Positions 7,301-15,944 of a stretch of DNA of 64,000 bases are shown here, one piece after another (the stretch's first letter is position 1; each line of letters begins with the position of its first letter). Origin of the DNA: Mycobacterium dioxanotrophicus (GTDB lineage Bacteria; Actinomycetota; Actinomycetes; Mycobacteriales; Mycobacteriaceae). The translations under genes were made by a program, and so were the position numbers. The stretch is taken from assembly GCF_002157835.1 (NCBI RefSeq), contig NZ_CP020809.1, positions 7,068,001-7,132,000 of the forward strand, written 5' to 3'. The notes beneath the pieces are model-generated. The model worked only from the letters and a program-made list of their open reading frames with translations. It was not told where the DNA came from and did no database searches.

Positions 7301-8099
7301 GGGCGGCGACCGCCTTACGCATCGTTTCGGCGGTGGCTTGGTGGTTGCGCAGCCGGTAGCTGGGTCCGTCGATACCGACCACGGTGGCGCGGTGCAGTAG
7401 CCTGTCCAACATGGCGGCTGCGACGGTGGCGTCTCCGAAAGCGGTTGCCCAGTCAGCGATCCCAACATTGGTTGTCAGAATCGTACTCGACTTCAGATAC
7501 CGTTGGTTGATCACCTGGAACAACGCGGATGCCCCATCGCCGGGCAGCGGAAGGTAGCCAAGTTCGTCAATCACCAACAGTTTCGGTCCGGCGAAGAACC
7601 GCATGCAGGTGTGCCAGCGGCCTTCCAGGGCGGCTTTGTGGCAGCGGGCCGCCAGGTCGGCGGCGGTGGTGAAATACACCCGGTGGCCGGCCTCGACCGC
7701 GCCGCGGGCCAACGCGACGGCCAGCATGGTCTTGCCGACCCCGGGTGGGCCGACGAACAGCACGTTGGCCGCGTCGTCGAGGAAGCGCAGACTGGCCAGG
7801 TCGTTGATCAGTTTGGCGTCGACCCCGGGCTGGGCGGCGAAATCGAAATCGGCCATGGTCCAGGGTTCGGGCAGACAGGCGAACCGCAACCGTGAGGTCA
7901 GCCGGCGGGCTTCGGTGGCGTTGACCTCGATCTCCAACAGCCGCTCCAAAGCGGCGGTCAGGGACAGGTTTTCGGCGCGGGCGGCATCGAGGATGCGGGG
8001 TAGCGCTTCGGCTGCGTCGCCGAGTTTCAGATAGGACAGATGTGCCCGGAGTTGTTGGTATCGGCGGGCTTCGCTCATCTGTGGGACGGTTTTGCTCAA
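7290..8099 (-). CDS. istB: IstB-like ATPase, IS21 transposition helper
   Basis: AAA+ ATPase of 269 residues with a Walker A GPPGVGKT and a Walker B LLVIDELGYL. IstB assists IstA in target capture. The TTG at 8099 is chosen because AGGAG lies 8 bp upstream, overlapping the istA stop at 8104-8106, and because the resulting MSKTVPQMSEARRYQQL fits the family start; the ATG at 8078 is an alternative. The frame is intact, so this protein could still be made even though istA is broken. Confidence 0.92.
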   Translation of the reverse strand: MSKTVPQMSEARRYQQLRAHLSYLKLGDAAEALPRILDAARAENLSLTAALERLLEIEVNATEARRLTSRLRFACLPEPWTMADFDFAAQPGVDAKLINDLASLRFLDDAANVLFVGPPGVGKTMLAVALARGAVEAGHRVYFTTAADLAARCHKAALEGRWHTCMRFFAGPKLLVIDELGYLPLPGDGASALFQVINQRYLKSSTILTTNVGIADWATAFGDATVAAAMLDRLLHRATVVGIDGPSYRLRNHQATAETMRKAVAAHVS

Positions 8100-8103
8100 G
8101 GGG

Positions 8104-9466
8104 TTACTCCTGGTTCTGTTCGGTTGGATGGTGTTGGGGAACAACGGATAGCCGTGCTGCGGTCGCCGCATAGACGGCCAGATCGATCACTACCTTCTGG
8201 GCGGGATCGTTCGCCGGGGCACCACGCAGCCGCGCGGCCTCGGCAACGGCGGCCACCGAGGGCGGTCGCCGGGTCTTATGAGTGCAAGGCCTGGCCGTCG
8301 AGAACCCCGATAGCACTGCCTGTTCGAGCGCGACGACGTGACCGGCATCGCGCACCACCGCGCCGCTGCCGTCGACCGCGCGGCGGTGCGCGGCAACAAC
8401 GGCTCCCGATGCCGTGGTCAATTGCACGGTGTCAGAGCCCAGGCGGTGGGTGACGGTCACCGTGGCCCGGCCAGCCCCGGCGGCACCGAGTACTGATTGC
8501 CCCGCCAGGACACCAACGCTTGTGGAGTGACGATGCGGTGTTCGGTCAACTCGGCCGGATACGAACCCGTCGGCAGTGACCGTAGTGGTTCGGCATCGGC
8601 CAGGGCGCCGACGGTGGTGGCCTGCCCGTCGCGGCGCCGGCGGCGCCCGTCGAGCTTCACGCACAGCCGGTCCAGCGACGCCTGGGCTTGCTCGATCGTG
8701 GTGTCGTCGGTGACGGTGCGCCACCAGCGTTGGGCGGCAGCGTGATTGGACTTCTCCACCACACCCTTGCGGTTGCCCCGTCGTGGCGGGCACACATCGA
8801 CGGCGACAGCGTAGTGTTTGGCCACCCCGGCGAACGCCGCGGTGATCCGGCCCGATTCGGGATGACATACCGTGGCCATCCGGTCGAACCGCCACCGCTG
8901 GGTGACCCCACCCAACCGGATGCTGACCGCCTCGATCGCTTCCACGACGTGCGCGAAGTCCTCGGCCGGGGCCAGCGCCCCGCGCCAGCGGCTCGAATGG
9001 GCCAACGCCCCGACCAGCAGGTGGGCATGCCGGTCAGCCGCCCACGATGCTGGTGGATCGGGCAGCTCGACCCAGTCCCACTGAGTCTCGACCCGGGCGG
9101 ATGATCGATGACCGCGACGTCGCGGCCCTTGACCGACTGACACGGCTCGCAATGCGGTCGCAGCCCCAGGTTTCGGATTGCCAGGGTCAGCGACGGATAC
9201 GAGCCGGTAAAACCTAGCTCGACGAGTTCGTCGAACAGGGTTGAGGCCCACAGGTGCGGATCGTCAGCCAGGCGGATCCGGCAGTACTCGACGAACGGAT
9301 CGATCACCAGCGGTTCAGAGCGTTGGCGTTGCCCGGGTACTCGTTCCCCAGCCAGATAGGCCCGAACGGTTCGGCGATTGATCCCGAGATGGCGAGCGAT
9401 CGCCGATATCGACCAACCCTGCTCCCGAAGCGCATGCGCTTCCACATCACCCTCCAGCGACAGCAA
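8104..9466 (-). pseudogene. istA: IS21 transposase gene istA with two frameshifts
   Basis: From a TTG at 9466 (MLSLEGDVEAHALREQGW) the gene encodes a helix-turn-helix (ISAIARHLGINRRTVRAYL) and, after a break of frame near 9088-9094, the catalytic core with WDWVELPDPP, then GVVEKSNHAAAQRW. A second break near 8464-8468, one G short in a GGG run, moves to the frame ending in VVPQHHPTEQNQE. Joined, the pieces give a full-length IstA of about 450 residues, so nothing is deleted but the reading frame fails twice. Both breaks are single-base changes and could be sequence errors. Confidence 0.85.
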
Positions 9467-9559
9467 ACGACGGCCCTCCCATTCATCAGCGGAAACACAA
9501 CTCCGCTGACGATGAGCAGAACCCCGACAAGCAGTCCGACGACACGCCGAACCACCGCT

Positions 9560-9613
9560 GCCAACTGGGCACTTTCAATTAGCGAGACTGAGCACTTTCA
9601 CTTAGCGCCATCA
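9560..9613. repeat. Left-hand terminal inverted repeat of the IS21 element
   Basis: Inverted partner of 6933-6986. Read on the minus strand it starts TGATGGCGCTAAGTGAAAGT and holds two GCTAA-x2-GAAAGTGC-type units. It lies on the istA side, so the istA promoter should be in or just inside it. Confidence 0.9.
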
Positions 9614-9627
9614 GTGTGGATGGTCAT

Positions 9628-10063
9628 TGCGTTTTCCTTTTGTTGTGACTGATGCGGGCAGGTTGGTCCAGTGAGACGAACGCCCGACGTGTTCTGTCGA
9701 CGCCTGGCCGAAAGAGTCGCGTTCGCTATGGAATTCACCGTGGATCGTGTAGCGGGGGCGGGCGGTACGGGTTTCGAGGCGCGCGCGACGCTGCGTAATC
9801 TCCAGCGAGGTATACGAAGCAATTGCCTCACAGCTGGTCGACACGGGATACGGAAAGCAGTCTGTAGGTGTCGATACCTGTTCCAATACATGTGGCAGCT
9901 GCGAAACTCTATGAATAGGTGACAGAGACACCACCTTCCGCGACAGTTTCGAGCGTCGAGTAAGCAGGCAGCGGCGGAATCAACCGGCAAGACGACACCA
10001 GACGTCAGGTCTGTCGCATGGCGCTCCAATCGGATCAACTTTTGGATCGCTAGGTTCGACCGT
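9628..10063. other. Intergenic stretch upstream of ridA, no gene recognised
   Basis: 436 bp between the GlxA-type regulator stop and the ridA start, all on the minus-strand side. Open frames here have no family resemblance. It should contain the ridA promoter. I see no strong palindrome or terminator. Confidence 0.5.
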
Positions 10064-11029
10064 TCAGACTGCAGTCGCTGTGGCGTAGTCACACGAGAAG
10101 GCTTGACGGTACGCGGTTGGCGTTGTAGCCAGGCTGCGGCGGAAATGGAGGCGCAGATTGGCAGCCGACCCCAAGCCGGAGTCCTGAGCTACCCGGTCGA
10201 TCGAATAGTCTGTGGTTTCAAGTAGTTCGCGTGCAGCGGTAACGCGTGCGTTGACCAGCCACTGCAACGGAGTCGTTCCGGTCTCGTCGGTGAAACGACG
10301 CATGAAGGTTCGCACTGACATCCTGGCGTGCTGGGCCATCTCTGCGACAGTGATTGGCTCGGCGAGACGGCTCAATACCCAGGACCGAGTGGCACCCAAC
10401 GACGTATCCCCGACAATCGCAACCGCCGCGGGAACGTACTGCGCCTGCCCCCCATCGCGATGGGGCGGGGCGACCAGTGCACGCGCTACCCGATTCGCGG
10501 TCGCGGCACCAAGATCCCGCATCACCATGTACAAGCACATGTCGATCCCGCAGCACATTCCGGCGGAAGTAAGGACATCACCGTTGTCGACATAGAGGAC
10601 ATCCCGATCGATTTGCACCGATGGAAACAGCGCCTCGAATTCCCCAAGATGCTGCCAATGGGTGGTGGCTCGTTTACCGTCGAGGACGCCAGCAGCCGCC
10701 AAAGCAAACGCCCCAGTACAAATTGACGCCACCCTGGCACCTCGCGCCACACTCGCTGCTAGAGCGTCGAGAACTGAGGCAGGAACGGGTCGATCCACCG
10801 GCTGATACCCCGGGACGATCACGGTATCGGCCTCACCCACTGCATCAAGTCCGTGGCCGACCGCCAAGACCAGGCCCGATGCAGTACTGACGCGATCCGA
10901 CATCCCACAGAGTTTCAAGTCATACGGGACATCAGAATCAACTGTGAATACATCGACCGGAATCGCAATGTCTAATGCCGTGACACCGTCAAGGGCCACA
11001 ACTGCAATACGGTGCTGTTTCTCCATCAC
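10064..11029 (-). CDS. GlxA-family transcriptional regulator (DJ-1/PfpI domain plus AraC HTH)
   Basis: 321 residues. The N-terminal half is a DJ-1/PfpI (class I amidotransferase-like) sensor: VVALDGVTALDIAIPVDVF, and the nucleophile-elbow region ASICTGAFALAAAGVLDG with Cys. The C-terminal 100 residues are an AraC domain (VAEMAQHARMSVRTFMRRFT then SGLGSAANLRLHFRRSLATTP). Such proteins activate genes for amine, amino acid or quaternary-ammonium catabolism. It is transcribed towards ridA, which it probably preceded in the ancestral layout. A decayed copy of its HTH lies at 6242-6420. Confidence 0.93.
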   Translation of the reverse strand: MMEKQHRIAVVALDGVTALDIAIPVDVFTVDSDVPYDLKLCGMSDRVSTASGLVLAVGHGLDAVGEADTVIVPGYQPVDRPVPASVLDALAASVARGARVASICTGAFALAAAGVLDGKRATTHWQHLGEFEALFPSVQIDRDVLYVDNGDVLTSAGMCCGIDMCLYMVMRDLGAATANRVARALVAPPHRDGGQAQYVPAAVAIVGDTSLGATRSWVLSRLAEPITVAEMAQHARMSVRTFMRRFTDETGTTPLQWLVNARVTAARELLETTDYSIDRVAQDSGLGSAANLRLHFRRSLATTPTAYRQAFSCDYATATAV

Positions 11030-11370
11030 TTACTGACACTGACCTACCGGCACCCGCATGTACAGTGGCCATTCTGCCTAATATCGCAAGGATCCAGCCA
11101 TTCTGGAGGCGGACGGCTCCAGACAGCCAGCGCCGCTTCCCAAGTCCCGGCCACCCTCAACGCCGGACCAGCTAATCAGGCGGCCGCCCCATCGATTCGA
11201 TTCGGGCGCCAGCCGCCTTACGCCGATTCTCACAGGAGATCGCTGATCAAGTTCCTCAAACACACCCCAAGAAGATGCGGAGGAAACGTCACAAGACTGC
11301 ACGGCCGCCGGTAGCGAAGTGACGGCACCGACTGATTGAGGCCCTCAACATGTCCGGGCCCGGACTCGGG
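11030..11370. other. Intergenic stretch containing a 14-bp perfect palindrome
   Basis: 341 bp upstream of the GlxA-type gene and downstream of the GDSL lipoprotein gene. GTCCGGGCCCGGAC at 11352-11365 is a perfect palindrome 5 bp beyond the GDSL stop codon. It might act in termination for that gene, but it lacks a loop and a T run. Nothing else is recognised. Confidence 0.4.
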
Positions 11371-12399
11371 CTAGTGTCCGTCGGGTATGCCGACCTGTTT
11401 CATCACGTAGTCGGCCAACAGTTCGTTGGCGTGGGTGGTGAGGTGTTCGGCCGCGGCGAATACGTAGGTGCGGTCGGCGTCGGGAGACTTCCACGCTGCG
11501 GCAGCACAGAAGTCCTGTCCGGGTTGCGCGCAGGCGTCCTCGTTGGCCCCGTGAGTGAACCCGTACGTCTTGGCATTCTTCAACAGGTCATCGATGAACG
11601 CCCCCGTGTCGAGTATCTGAACTTTCGCGTCCTTGGGCAGCGAATCCACCAGGTGTGTGTTGTACACGTCGGTCAGCTCGCTGACGTAGCGGCGCGACGC
11701 GTCGGACTCGAACCACGGAAGAACCTTGAGGTCGGCGAGCTTGAATACGAGCAGGTGCTGGGCGCCCTTGTCGAGGATCGCCGCGGCGGTCTTCGCCTCG
11801 TCCTCGGCAGCCTTCTGCACCCGCGCCCGCTCGGCGGCCATCACTTCCGGTGTCGGACTGTGGTTGTCGCGCAGAGCTTGGGCCAGCGCCGGGTCCTTCG
11901 TCGGATCGTAGTTATATGCAACGTCATTCGTGCCGATGTAGAGAGTGACGAGCTGGTCGGGATTGAAGGAGCCGTGCTGGTTCAGGAAGTGCTGAAGTTG
12001 GACCGCGGTGGATATCGGGGTGCCCTCCGGATTCTGCGAAACCGTCGAGTAGGCGCTGTTGGCCCGGGCGCCACCCTCGGCATAGTTCAGCCCGCCGGGG
12101 CCACTGAGACCGGGCTTCCCCTGGTAGACATCGCTGTAGCTGACGGTGTGCTCATTCGGTTCCCTCGATTGACCGAGGCGTTCGGCGACATGTTGCGCCC
12201 AGGTCATGCCGGGATTGGTGGTGAAGCGTATTCCGTAGGTGCCAGCGTCGGTCAGGCTGTCACCGAAGAACACGGCTTCGCGGAGCTTCACAGGCGCCGC
12301 ACTGGTGTCCGAGGAGGTGCCAGAGGAACCGCACGCCGTGAGCGCGCTGACCGTGACCGCCGCGGCCACCGCTGCTCGGACATGGACTGACATCGGCAT
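11371..12399 (-). CDS. Exported SGNH/GDSL-family lipase/esterase lipoprotein
   Basis: 342 residues from ATG at 12399, preceded by AAAGGA at a proper distance. The signal peptide ends in the lipobox LTAC (Cys23), so it is lipid-anchored outside the membrane. GDSL blocks are clear: FFGDSLTD with nucleophile Ser48, GGARA (block II Gly), GTND (block III Asn), and HLTTHAN near the end with the catalytic His. These enzymes hydrolyse esters of lipids or surface glycans; the substrate is not evident. It is transcribed away from the lysE gene. Confidence 0.92.
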   Translation of the reverse strand: MPMSVHVRAAVAAAVTVSALTACGSSGTSSDTSAAPVKLREAVFFGDSLTDAGTYGIRFTTNPGMTWAQHVAERLGQSREPNEHTVSYSDVYQGKPGLSGPGGLNYAEGGARANSAYSTVSQNPEGTPISTAVQLQHFLNQHGSFNPDQLVTLYIGTNDVAYNYDPTKDPALAQALRDNHSPTPEVMAAERARVQKAAEDEAKTAAAILDKGAQHLLVFKLADLKVLPWFESDASRRYVSELTDVYNTHLVDSLPKDAKVQILDTGAFIDDLLKNAKTYGFTHGANEDACAQPGQDFCAAAAWKSPDADRTYVFAAAEHLTTHANELLADYVMKQVGIPDGH

Positions 12400-13015
12400 T
12401 CTGAATTCCTTTACGGTGGAGAGTTTTCCGCGATTGGTTGTGCTGGATGTCGGCGATGGCCCTCTCGGCACCGACCCCGGTCAAGCGACCGCACCTCCAT
12501 TTCGGCGTTGGAGAATCGAACCTAGATGAGATGGGGGTCACACTCGAGGTAATGCGCCGAAGCCGGGCGCGCCTGCGCCGAGTGGGCGGTCGGACACGGT
12601 GAGCGGTACGTCCCGTACTCTCGTCGGTCGCCGACAACCCGCCAGCTCCGGTTGTTCGGGTGTTCGCGCGGTTGTCCGTGCCGCAACTACTCACCACCGC
12701 GTGCGCATGATTAAATGCCCGAAACTGGCTCGATATCTCCTCAGACACTTCTCCCCCAATCCAATTGCCGCAGTAAGTAACTGCTAACAAATCCTCCCGT
12801 TCTAGAGACATCGAGTTCGTTACCGTCGAACCGGAGCAACTAAGCAGGATCGTGGGGCATGATGCCGGAAACCGACCGTCTCAGTGCACTAATGTTGCCG
12901 CCGCCGGCGCACAGCCGAGGTGGGTCTCGCTCAGGTACCGCTAGATGAGTATCTCTAATGCAAACTAAGAATCATTAGCTGTACTGAACCAGCTGGCATC
13001 CATACCGTCATACGC
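12400..13015. other. Long intergenic region between the GDSL and LysE genes
   Basis: 616 bp separating divergent genes. A minus-strand open frame here (start 12811) runs into the GDSL gene out of frame and has no family. The 60 bp before lysE are AT-rich (about 12940-12990) and likely hold its promoter. LysE genes are often controlled by a LysG-type LysR regulator encoded divergently, but no such gene is present here. Confidence 0.5.
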
Positions 13016-13615
13016 ATGGCCTCACCTGTGCTGATCGGTTTCCTGACCGCGATGACGCTGATCGCCGCGATCGGCGCACAGAATGCCTTCGTGCTGCGTC
13101 AGGGCATCCGTGGTGAGCATGTCATCCCGGTCATCGCGGTATGTGCGATCTCGGATCTGATCCTCATCGCCGCCGGTATCGCAGGTGTCGGCGCGTTGAT
13201 CACCGCCCACCCCGATGCAGTGTTGGTCGCCAAGTTCGGCGGGGCGGCGTTCCTCATCGGGTACGCCGCGCTGGCGGCCAAACGCGCCTACCGACCGTCG
13301 ACGCTGAACCCATCGGAGAAGGCGCCGGCCCGCCTGGCCGAGGTGCTCATCACGTGCGCCGCGCTGACGTGGCTCAACCCGCACGTCTACCTCGACACCG
13401 TGGTGCTGCTCGGCTCGCTGGCCAATGAACAACGCGAGCAGCGTTGGCTTTTCGGCGTAGGTGCGGTCACCGCCAGCGTGGTGTGGTTCGTCAGCCTGGG
13501 GTTGGGTGCGCGCCGGTTGGCCGGCCTGTTCGCAACCCCGTCGACGTGGCGCGTCCTCGACGGTGTGATCGCCGTGACGATGGCGGCACTGGGTGTGTGG
13601 ATGCTGATGTCCTGA
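13016..13615 (+). CDS. lysE: LysE/ArgO-family amino acid exporter
   Basis: 199-residue inner-membrane protein with five to six hydrophobic segments and the LysE signature near the N-terminus ([18 protein letters not shown]). The motif [17 protein letters not shown], also typical, follows in the middle. The family exports basic amino acids such as lysine and arginine when they accumulate. Compared with corynebacterial and mycobacterial LysE it has normal length. The usual divergent regulator is missing, so control must be from elsewhere. Confidence 0.93.
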   Translation: MASPVLIGFLTAMTLIAAIGAQNAFVLRQGIRGEHVIPVIAVCAISDLILIAAGIAGVGALITAHPDAVLVAKFGGAAFLIGYAALAAKRAYRPSTLNPSEKAPARLAEVLITCAALTWLNPHVYLDTVVLLGSLANEQREQRWLFGVGAVTASVVWFVSLGLGARRLAGLFATPSTWRVLDGVIAVTMAALGVWMLMS

Positions 13616-13694
13616 CGCATACGCGGGGGTCGCCGACGCGGTGAACCGCTCCTTGGGCAAGCTGGGTATCAACCGAACCCGAGGAGGAGCATCC

Positions 13695-14573
13695 GTGGAC
13701 TTCACGACAATCCGGCACGAGCTCAGCGACGGCGTCCTCACCGTCGTTCTCGACCGCCCGGACAATCTCAACGCCTTTACCGTCGAGATGGCCGAGGAGC
13801 TGGAACACACCTTCGTCGCGGTCAACGACGACAACGCGGTACGTGCGGTCATCGTGACCGGCGAGGGCCGGGCGTTCTGCGCCGGCATGGACTTGTCCAG
13901 TGAGGGCAATGTGTTCGGCCTCGACGAGTCGAAGTCACCGACGCTGGCCGACATGGCCGATCTCGACAACCCCGCGCTGCGCAAGGTCCGCGACACCGGA
14001 GGTCGGGTGACGCTGGCGATCTACGGCTGCCGCAAGCCGGTGATCGCGGCCATCAACGGGGCCGCGGTGGGTATCGGCGCGACGATGACGCTGGCGATGG
14101 ATGCGCGGCTGATGTCGACCAAGGCCCGCTTCGGCCTTGTCTTCGGGAAGCTCGGCATCACCCCGGAGGCGTGTTCCACCTGGTTCCTGCCCCGGATCGT
14201 AGGTATGCCAACGGCTTTGGATCTGGTCTACCGCTCCGACATTCTCACCGCCGACGCCGCGCGTGAGATCGGCTTGGCGCAAGCAGTCCACGAGCCGGAC
14301 GCCTTGCTCACCGAGGCGCGGGCACTGGCCGATGCGTGGACGCGCGAGCGCTCGCCGGTGTCGGTGGCACTCATGCGGCAGATGCTCTACCGGAATTCAG
14401 CCCAGCCGCATCCGGTCGACGCACACCGGGTGGACTCCCTGGCGATGTTCTACACGAGCATCGGCGACGGCCACGACGGCGTGCGCGCCTTCCTCGACAA
14501 GCGCGCACCGCGGTTCTCCGGCAAAGCGTCCGAAATGCCGCCGTTCTACCAAGAGTGGACTCAGGGCGGCTAG
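13695..14573 (+). CDS. Enoyl-CoA hydratase/isomerase (crotonase) family protein
   Basis: 292 residues from GTG at 13695, chosen because GAGGAGGAGC lies directly upstream; an earlier GTG at 13641 has no ribosome site. Crotonase oxyanion-hole motifs are present: GRAFCAGMDLSSEG and GAAVGIGATMTLAMDARLMS, then FGLVFGKLGITPEA. The position of the usual second catalytic Glu is occupied by the GITPEAC segment, so hydratase activity is plausible. It would hydrate 2-enoyl-CoA in beta-oxidation or a related reaction. A strong hairpin terminator follows the stop codon. Confidence 0.9.
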   Translation: MDFTTIRHELSDGVLTVVLDRPDNLNAFTVEMAEELEHTFVAVNDDNAVRAVIVTGEGRAFCAGMDLSSEGNVFGLDESKSPTLADMADLDNPALRKVRDTGGRVTLAIYGCRKPVIAAINGAAVGIGATMTLAMDARLMSTKARFGLVFGKLGITPEACSTWFLPRIVGMPTALDLVYRSDILTADAAREIGLAQAVHEPDALLTEARALADAWTRERSPVSVALMRQMLYRNSAQPHPVDAHRVDSLAMFYTSIGDGHDGVRAFLDKRAPRFSGKASEMPPFYQEWTQGG

Positions 14574-14585
14574 TCGACACCAAAA

Positions 14586-14620
14586 AGAAGAGGGGCACCC
14601 GGCGTGGGTGCCCCTCTTCT
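14586..14620. terminator. Bidirectional intrinsic terminator
   Basis: A perfect 15-bp stem (14586-14600 with 14606-14620) and a 5-base loop, between two convergent genes. An A5 run just left of the stem gives a T run for the minus-strand transcript, so it best terminates the small secreted-protein gene and probably also the crotonase gene. Confidence 0.92.
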
Positions 14621-14630
14621 GTGTCGCGGG

Positions 14631-14798
14631 TCAGCGTCCGTCGCCGAACACTGAGGTGACGCTGCCGACGGTGGCCTGATGCTGAATGTCGTGCACCCAC
14701 TGGTTGTGAGTGACGTCAGCCTGAGCCGGCGCGGCCAGCCCGAAGACCGCGGTCGCAAAACCGGCAACGATGGCACTGGCAAATCCAAACTTCTTCAT
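14631..14798 (-). CDS. Small secreted peptide
   Basis: 55 residues from ATG at 14798, with AGAAGGG upstream. A clear signal peptide (MKKFGFASAIVAGFATAVFG...) ends at AQA before DVTHNQWV, leaving a mature peptide of about 28 residues. It has its own terminator. No function is known to me; small Ala-rich secreted peptides with this type of leader are common in mycobacteria. The frame extends further upstream but only as non-coding-looking sequence. Confidence 0.75.
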   Translation of the reverse strand: MKKFGFASAIVAGFATAVFGLAAPAQADVTHNQWVHDIQHQATVGSVTSVFGDGR

Positions 14799-15116
14799 GT
14801 CGAAGCCCTTCTGTTCAGAGTTCGAGCCGTGGCGGTGATGTCGCGGTTCGGATGTCGGTCCACCGGGTTGAGGGGTTTCTCGCCGGTCTGAATGCCATAA
14901 CGCAGTGGTCAGCGGCTTAATTCCACTGGCAGAAATTGACCGGTGGTTAGCAGCAATCGGTCGTTCCCGCGCCTCTGTCTGTGACCGCCGCCACGCGCCA
15001 CACGCATACACCGGCAAACGGTTCACCGTTCATCCTGCCGTAGCGGCGCACGTCACTCGCACTTCTGCGCTATGACCGCAGAGTCGATGCAATCTGCACG
15101 GCACCGAACCGTCGAG
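14799..15116. other. Intergenic stretch, no gene recognised
   Basis: 318 bp between the small secreted-peptide gene and the merR gene (both minus strand). It should carry the promoter of the former. The 20-mer starting ATGACCGCAGAG at about 15072 occurs again at about 22639, inside the NTF2-like relic. Confidence 0.5.
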
Positions 15117-15884
15117 CTACCGGGTTTCGCCGCTGTCGCTGCCCGGCGCCTTCTCGGACTGAGATCGCAGGATCTCCCTAGCCCGGCGCAACACGTCGAG
15201 CTGTGCCGGGTTGTACAAGTCCGCCATCGCGCCGCTGATCGCCTTGTCGGCGAAGCGTTTCCCACGCGGAGCATCCGATCGGGACTCGGCAAGCCCGGGA
15301 TGAGCTTGGTTTACCGCCCGGATGTAGGGGACCAGCCGTTGTGCGAGATCCTGCCGCGCCGCCTCATCGACATCCGCAGGAAGATTGTCGAACTCTGCCG
15401 AAGCGGGGTCGTCGGGCGCGTCCCTCATCATGTCGGCGTAGACGCGCATCCCGCGTGGCCCAAGAACCCGGCTCAGCACGACGACAAGGGAGCGATCGGC
15501 GTCTGTCATTTTGGCCGCCGCAGCCGACGGAACGAAGTCGTGCGGCAGGTCCGTGGGCGCCGAGTGCTCCAACAGCGCGGCGAGTTCGTCGCGGGCGCGC
15601 TGCAGCCGTTCGATCGTCGTGGCGAGCTCAGCGTCGAGCTCCTGTAGGGCCTGCTCGGGATGTTCGTCAGAGTCACCCATCGCGGCGATCTGCGGCAGCG
15701 AAAACCCAAGTTCGGTCAGCCTTTTGATGCGCACCAACTTGACCAGATGTGCAACACCGTACTGCTTGTAGCCGTTGGAGCGGCGTTCAGGCTCGGTCAG
15801 CAGCCCGACGGAATGATAGTGCCGCACTGCGCGCAGACTGACGCCCGCGAGTTCGGCGATTTCACGTGTGCTCCAGGCCATCAT
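15117..15884 (-). CDS. MerR-family transcriptional regulator
   Basis: 255 residues. The N-terminal winged HTH is typical (WSTREIAELAGVSLRAVRHYHSVGLL, then RRSNGYKQYGVAHLVKLVRIKRL), followed by a dimerisation coiled coil around residues 75-110 and a long C-terminal domain rich in acidic and charged residues, a layout like MerR proteins that sense drugs or peptides rather than metals; no metal-binding cysteines are seen. Start is ATG at 15884 or the next one at 15881. It faces the DUF3159 gene across a short spacer holding a MerR-type promoter, and two more such promoters lie at 18.0 kb. Confidence 0.92.
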   Translation of the reverse strand: MMAWSTREIAELAGVSLRAVRHYHSVGLLTEPERRSNGYKQYGVAHLVKLVRIKRLTELGFSLPQIAAMGDSDEHPEQALQELDAELATTIERLQRARDELAALLEHSAPTDLPHDFVPSAAAAKMTDADRSLVVVLSRVLGPRGMRVYADMMRDAPDDPASAEFDNLPADVDEAARQDLAQRLVPYIRAVNQAHPGLAESRSDAPRGKRFADKAISGAMADLYNPAQLDVLRRAREILRSQSEKAPGSDSGETR

Positions 15885-15907
15885 CCCCTATCCTGCCAGG
15901 CTCGAAC

Positions 15908-15938
15908 TTGACTATGACGTTACGTCCGAGTGTGCGAT
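15908..15938 (+). promoter_or_regulatory. MerR-type promoter of the DUF3159 gene
   Basis: TTGACT (15908-15913), a 19-bp spacer, then TGCGAT (15933-15938), and the GTG start 6 bp later. The spacer holds the dyad GACGT-T-ACGTC. An over-long 19-bp spacer with a dyad between -35 and -10 is the hallmark of promoters activated by MerR proteins through DNA untwisting. The sequence is repeated with few changes at 18068-18098. Confidence 0.75.
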
Positions 15939-15944
15939 GTAGGC

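Larger units (their letters stand above)
6933..9613 (-). mobile_element. IS21-family insertion sequence (2681 bp) with an extra zinc-ribbon ORF
   Basis: The element runs from TGATGGCGCTAA at 6933 to its inverted copy ending at 9613. Genes read on the minus strand in the order istA (frameshifted), istB, then a third small ORF. It is flanked by GTGT target duplications inside ridA. The family moves with IstA, a DDE transposase, and IstB, an AAA+ helper ATPase. The istA frameshifts suggest it can no longer move by itself if the sequence is right. Insertion looks fairly recent since both ends and the target site are still clean. Confidence 0.95.
6929..9617. repeat. 4-bp target-site duplication GTGT flanking the IS
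   Basis: GTGT at 6929-6932 directly before the left TGATGG end and GTGT at 9614-9617 directly after the right CCATCA end. Four base pairs is a usual duplication length for IS21-family elements. Keeping one copy restores the ridA frame, which confirms the boundaries. Confidence 0.88.
6523..9627 (-). pseudogene. ridA: ridA-family gene interrupted by the IS21 element
   Basis: The 3' part (6523-6928) encodes a RidA/YjgF protein, the family that hydrolyses reactive enamine/imine intermediates. It has no start codon because the element at 6933-9613 sits inside it. Removing the element and one copy of the 4-bp GTGT duplication joins ATG at 9627 and the codons for M-T-I-H to the rest in perfect frame, giving MTIHTVEVPEDSEIFG and then the family core, about 140 residues in all. 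AAAGGAAAA lies upstream of the ATG. The GlxA-type regulator gene is upstream on the same strand. Confidence 0.93.

Noticed and set aside
9598..10092. Minus-strand open frame upstream of ridA
   Set aside because: Composition is not protein-like and its last codons are simply the ridA start run into the IS end.
11352..11365. Palindrome GTCCGGGCCCGGAC as a terminator
   Set aside because: It has no loop and no T run, and GC palindromes of this type occur by chance in such DNA.
12260..12811. Minus-strand open frame overlapping the GDSL gene
   Set aside because: Most of it is an out-of-frame shadow of the GDSL gene; the first 55 codons have no recognisable family.
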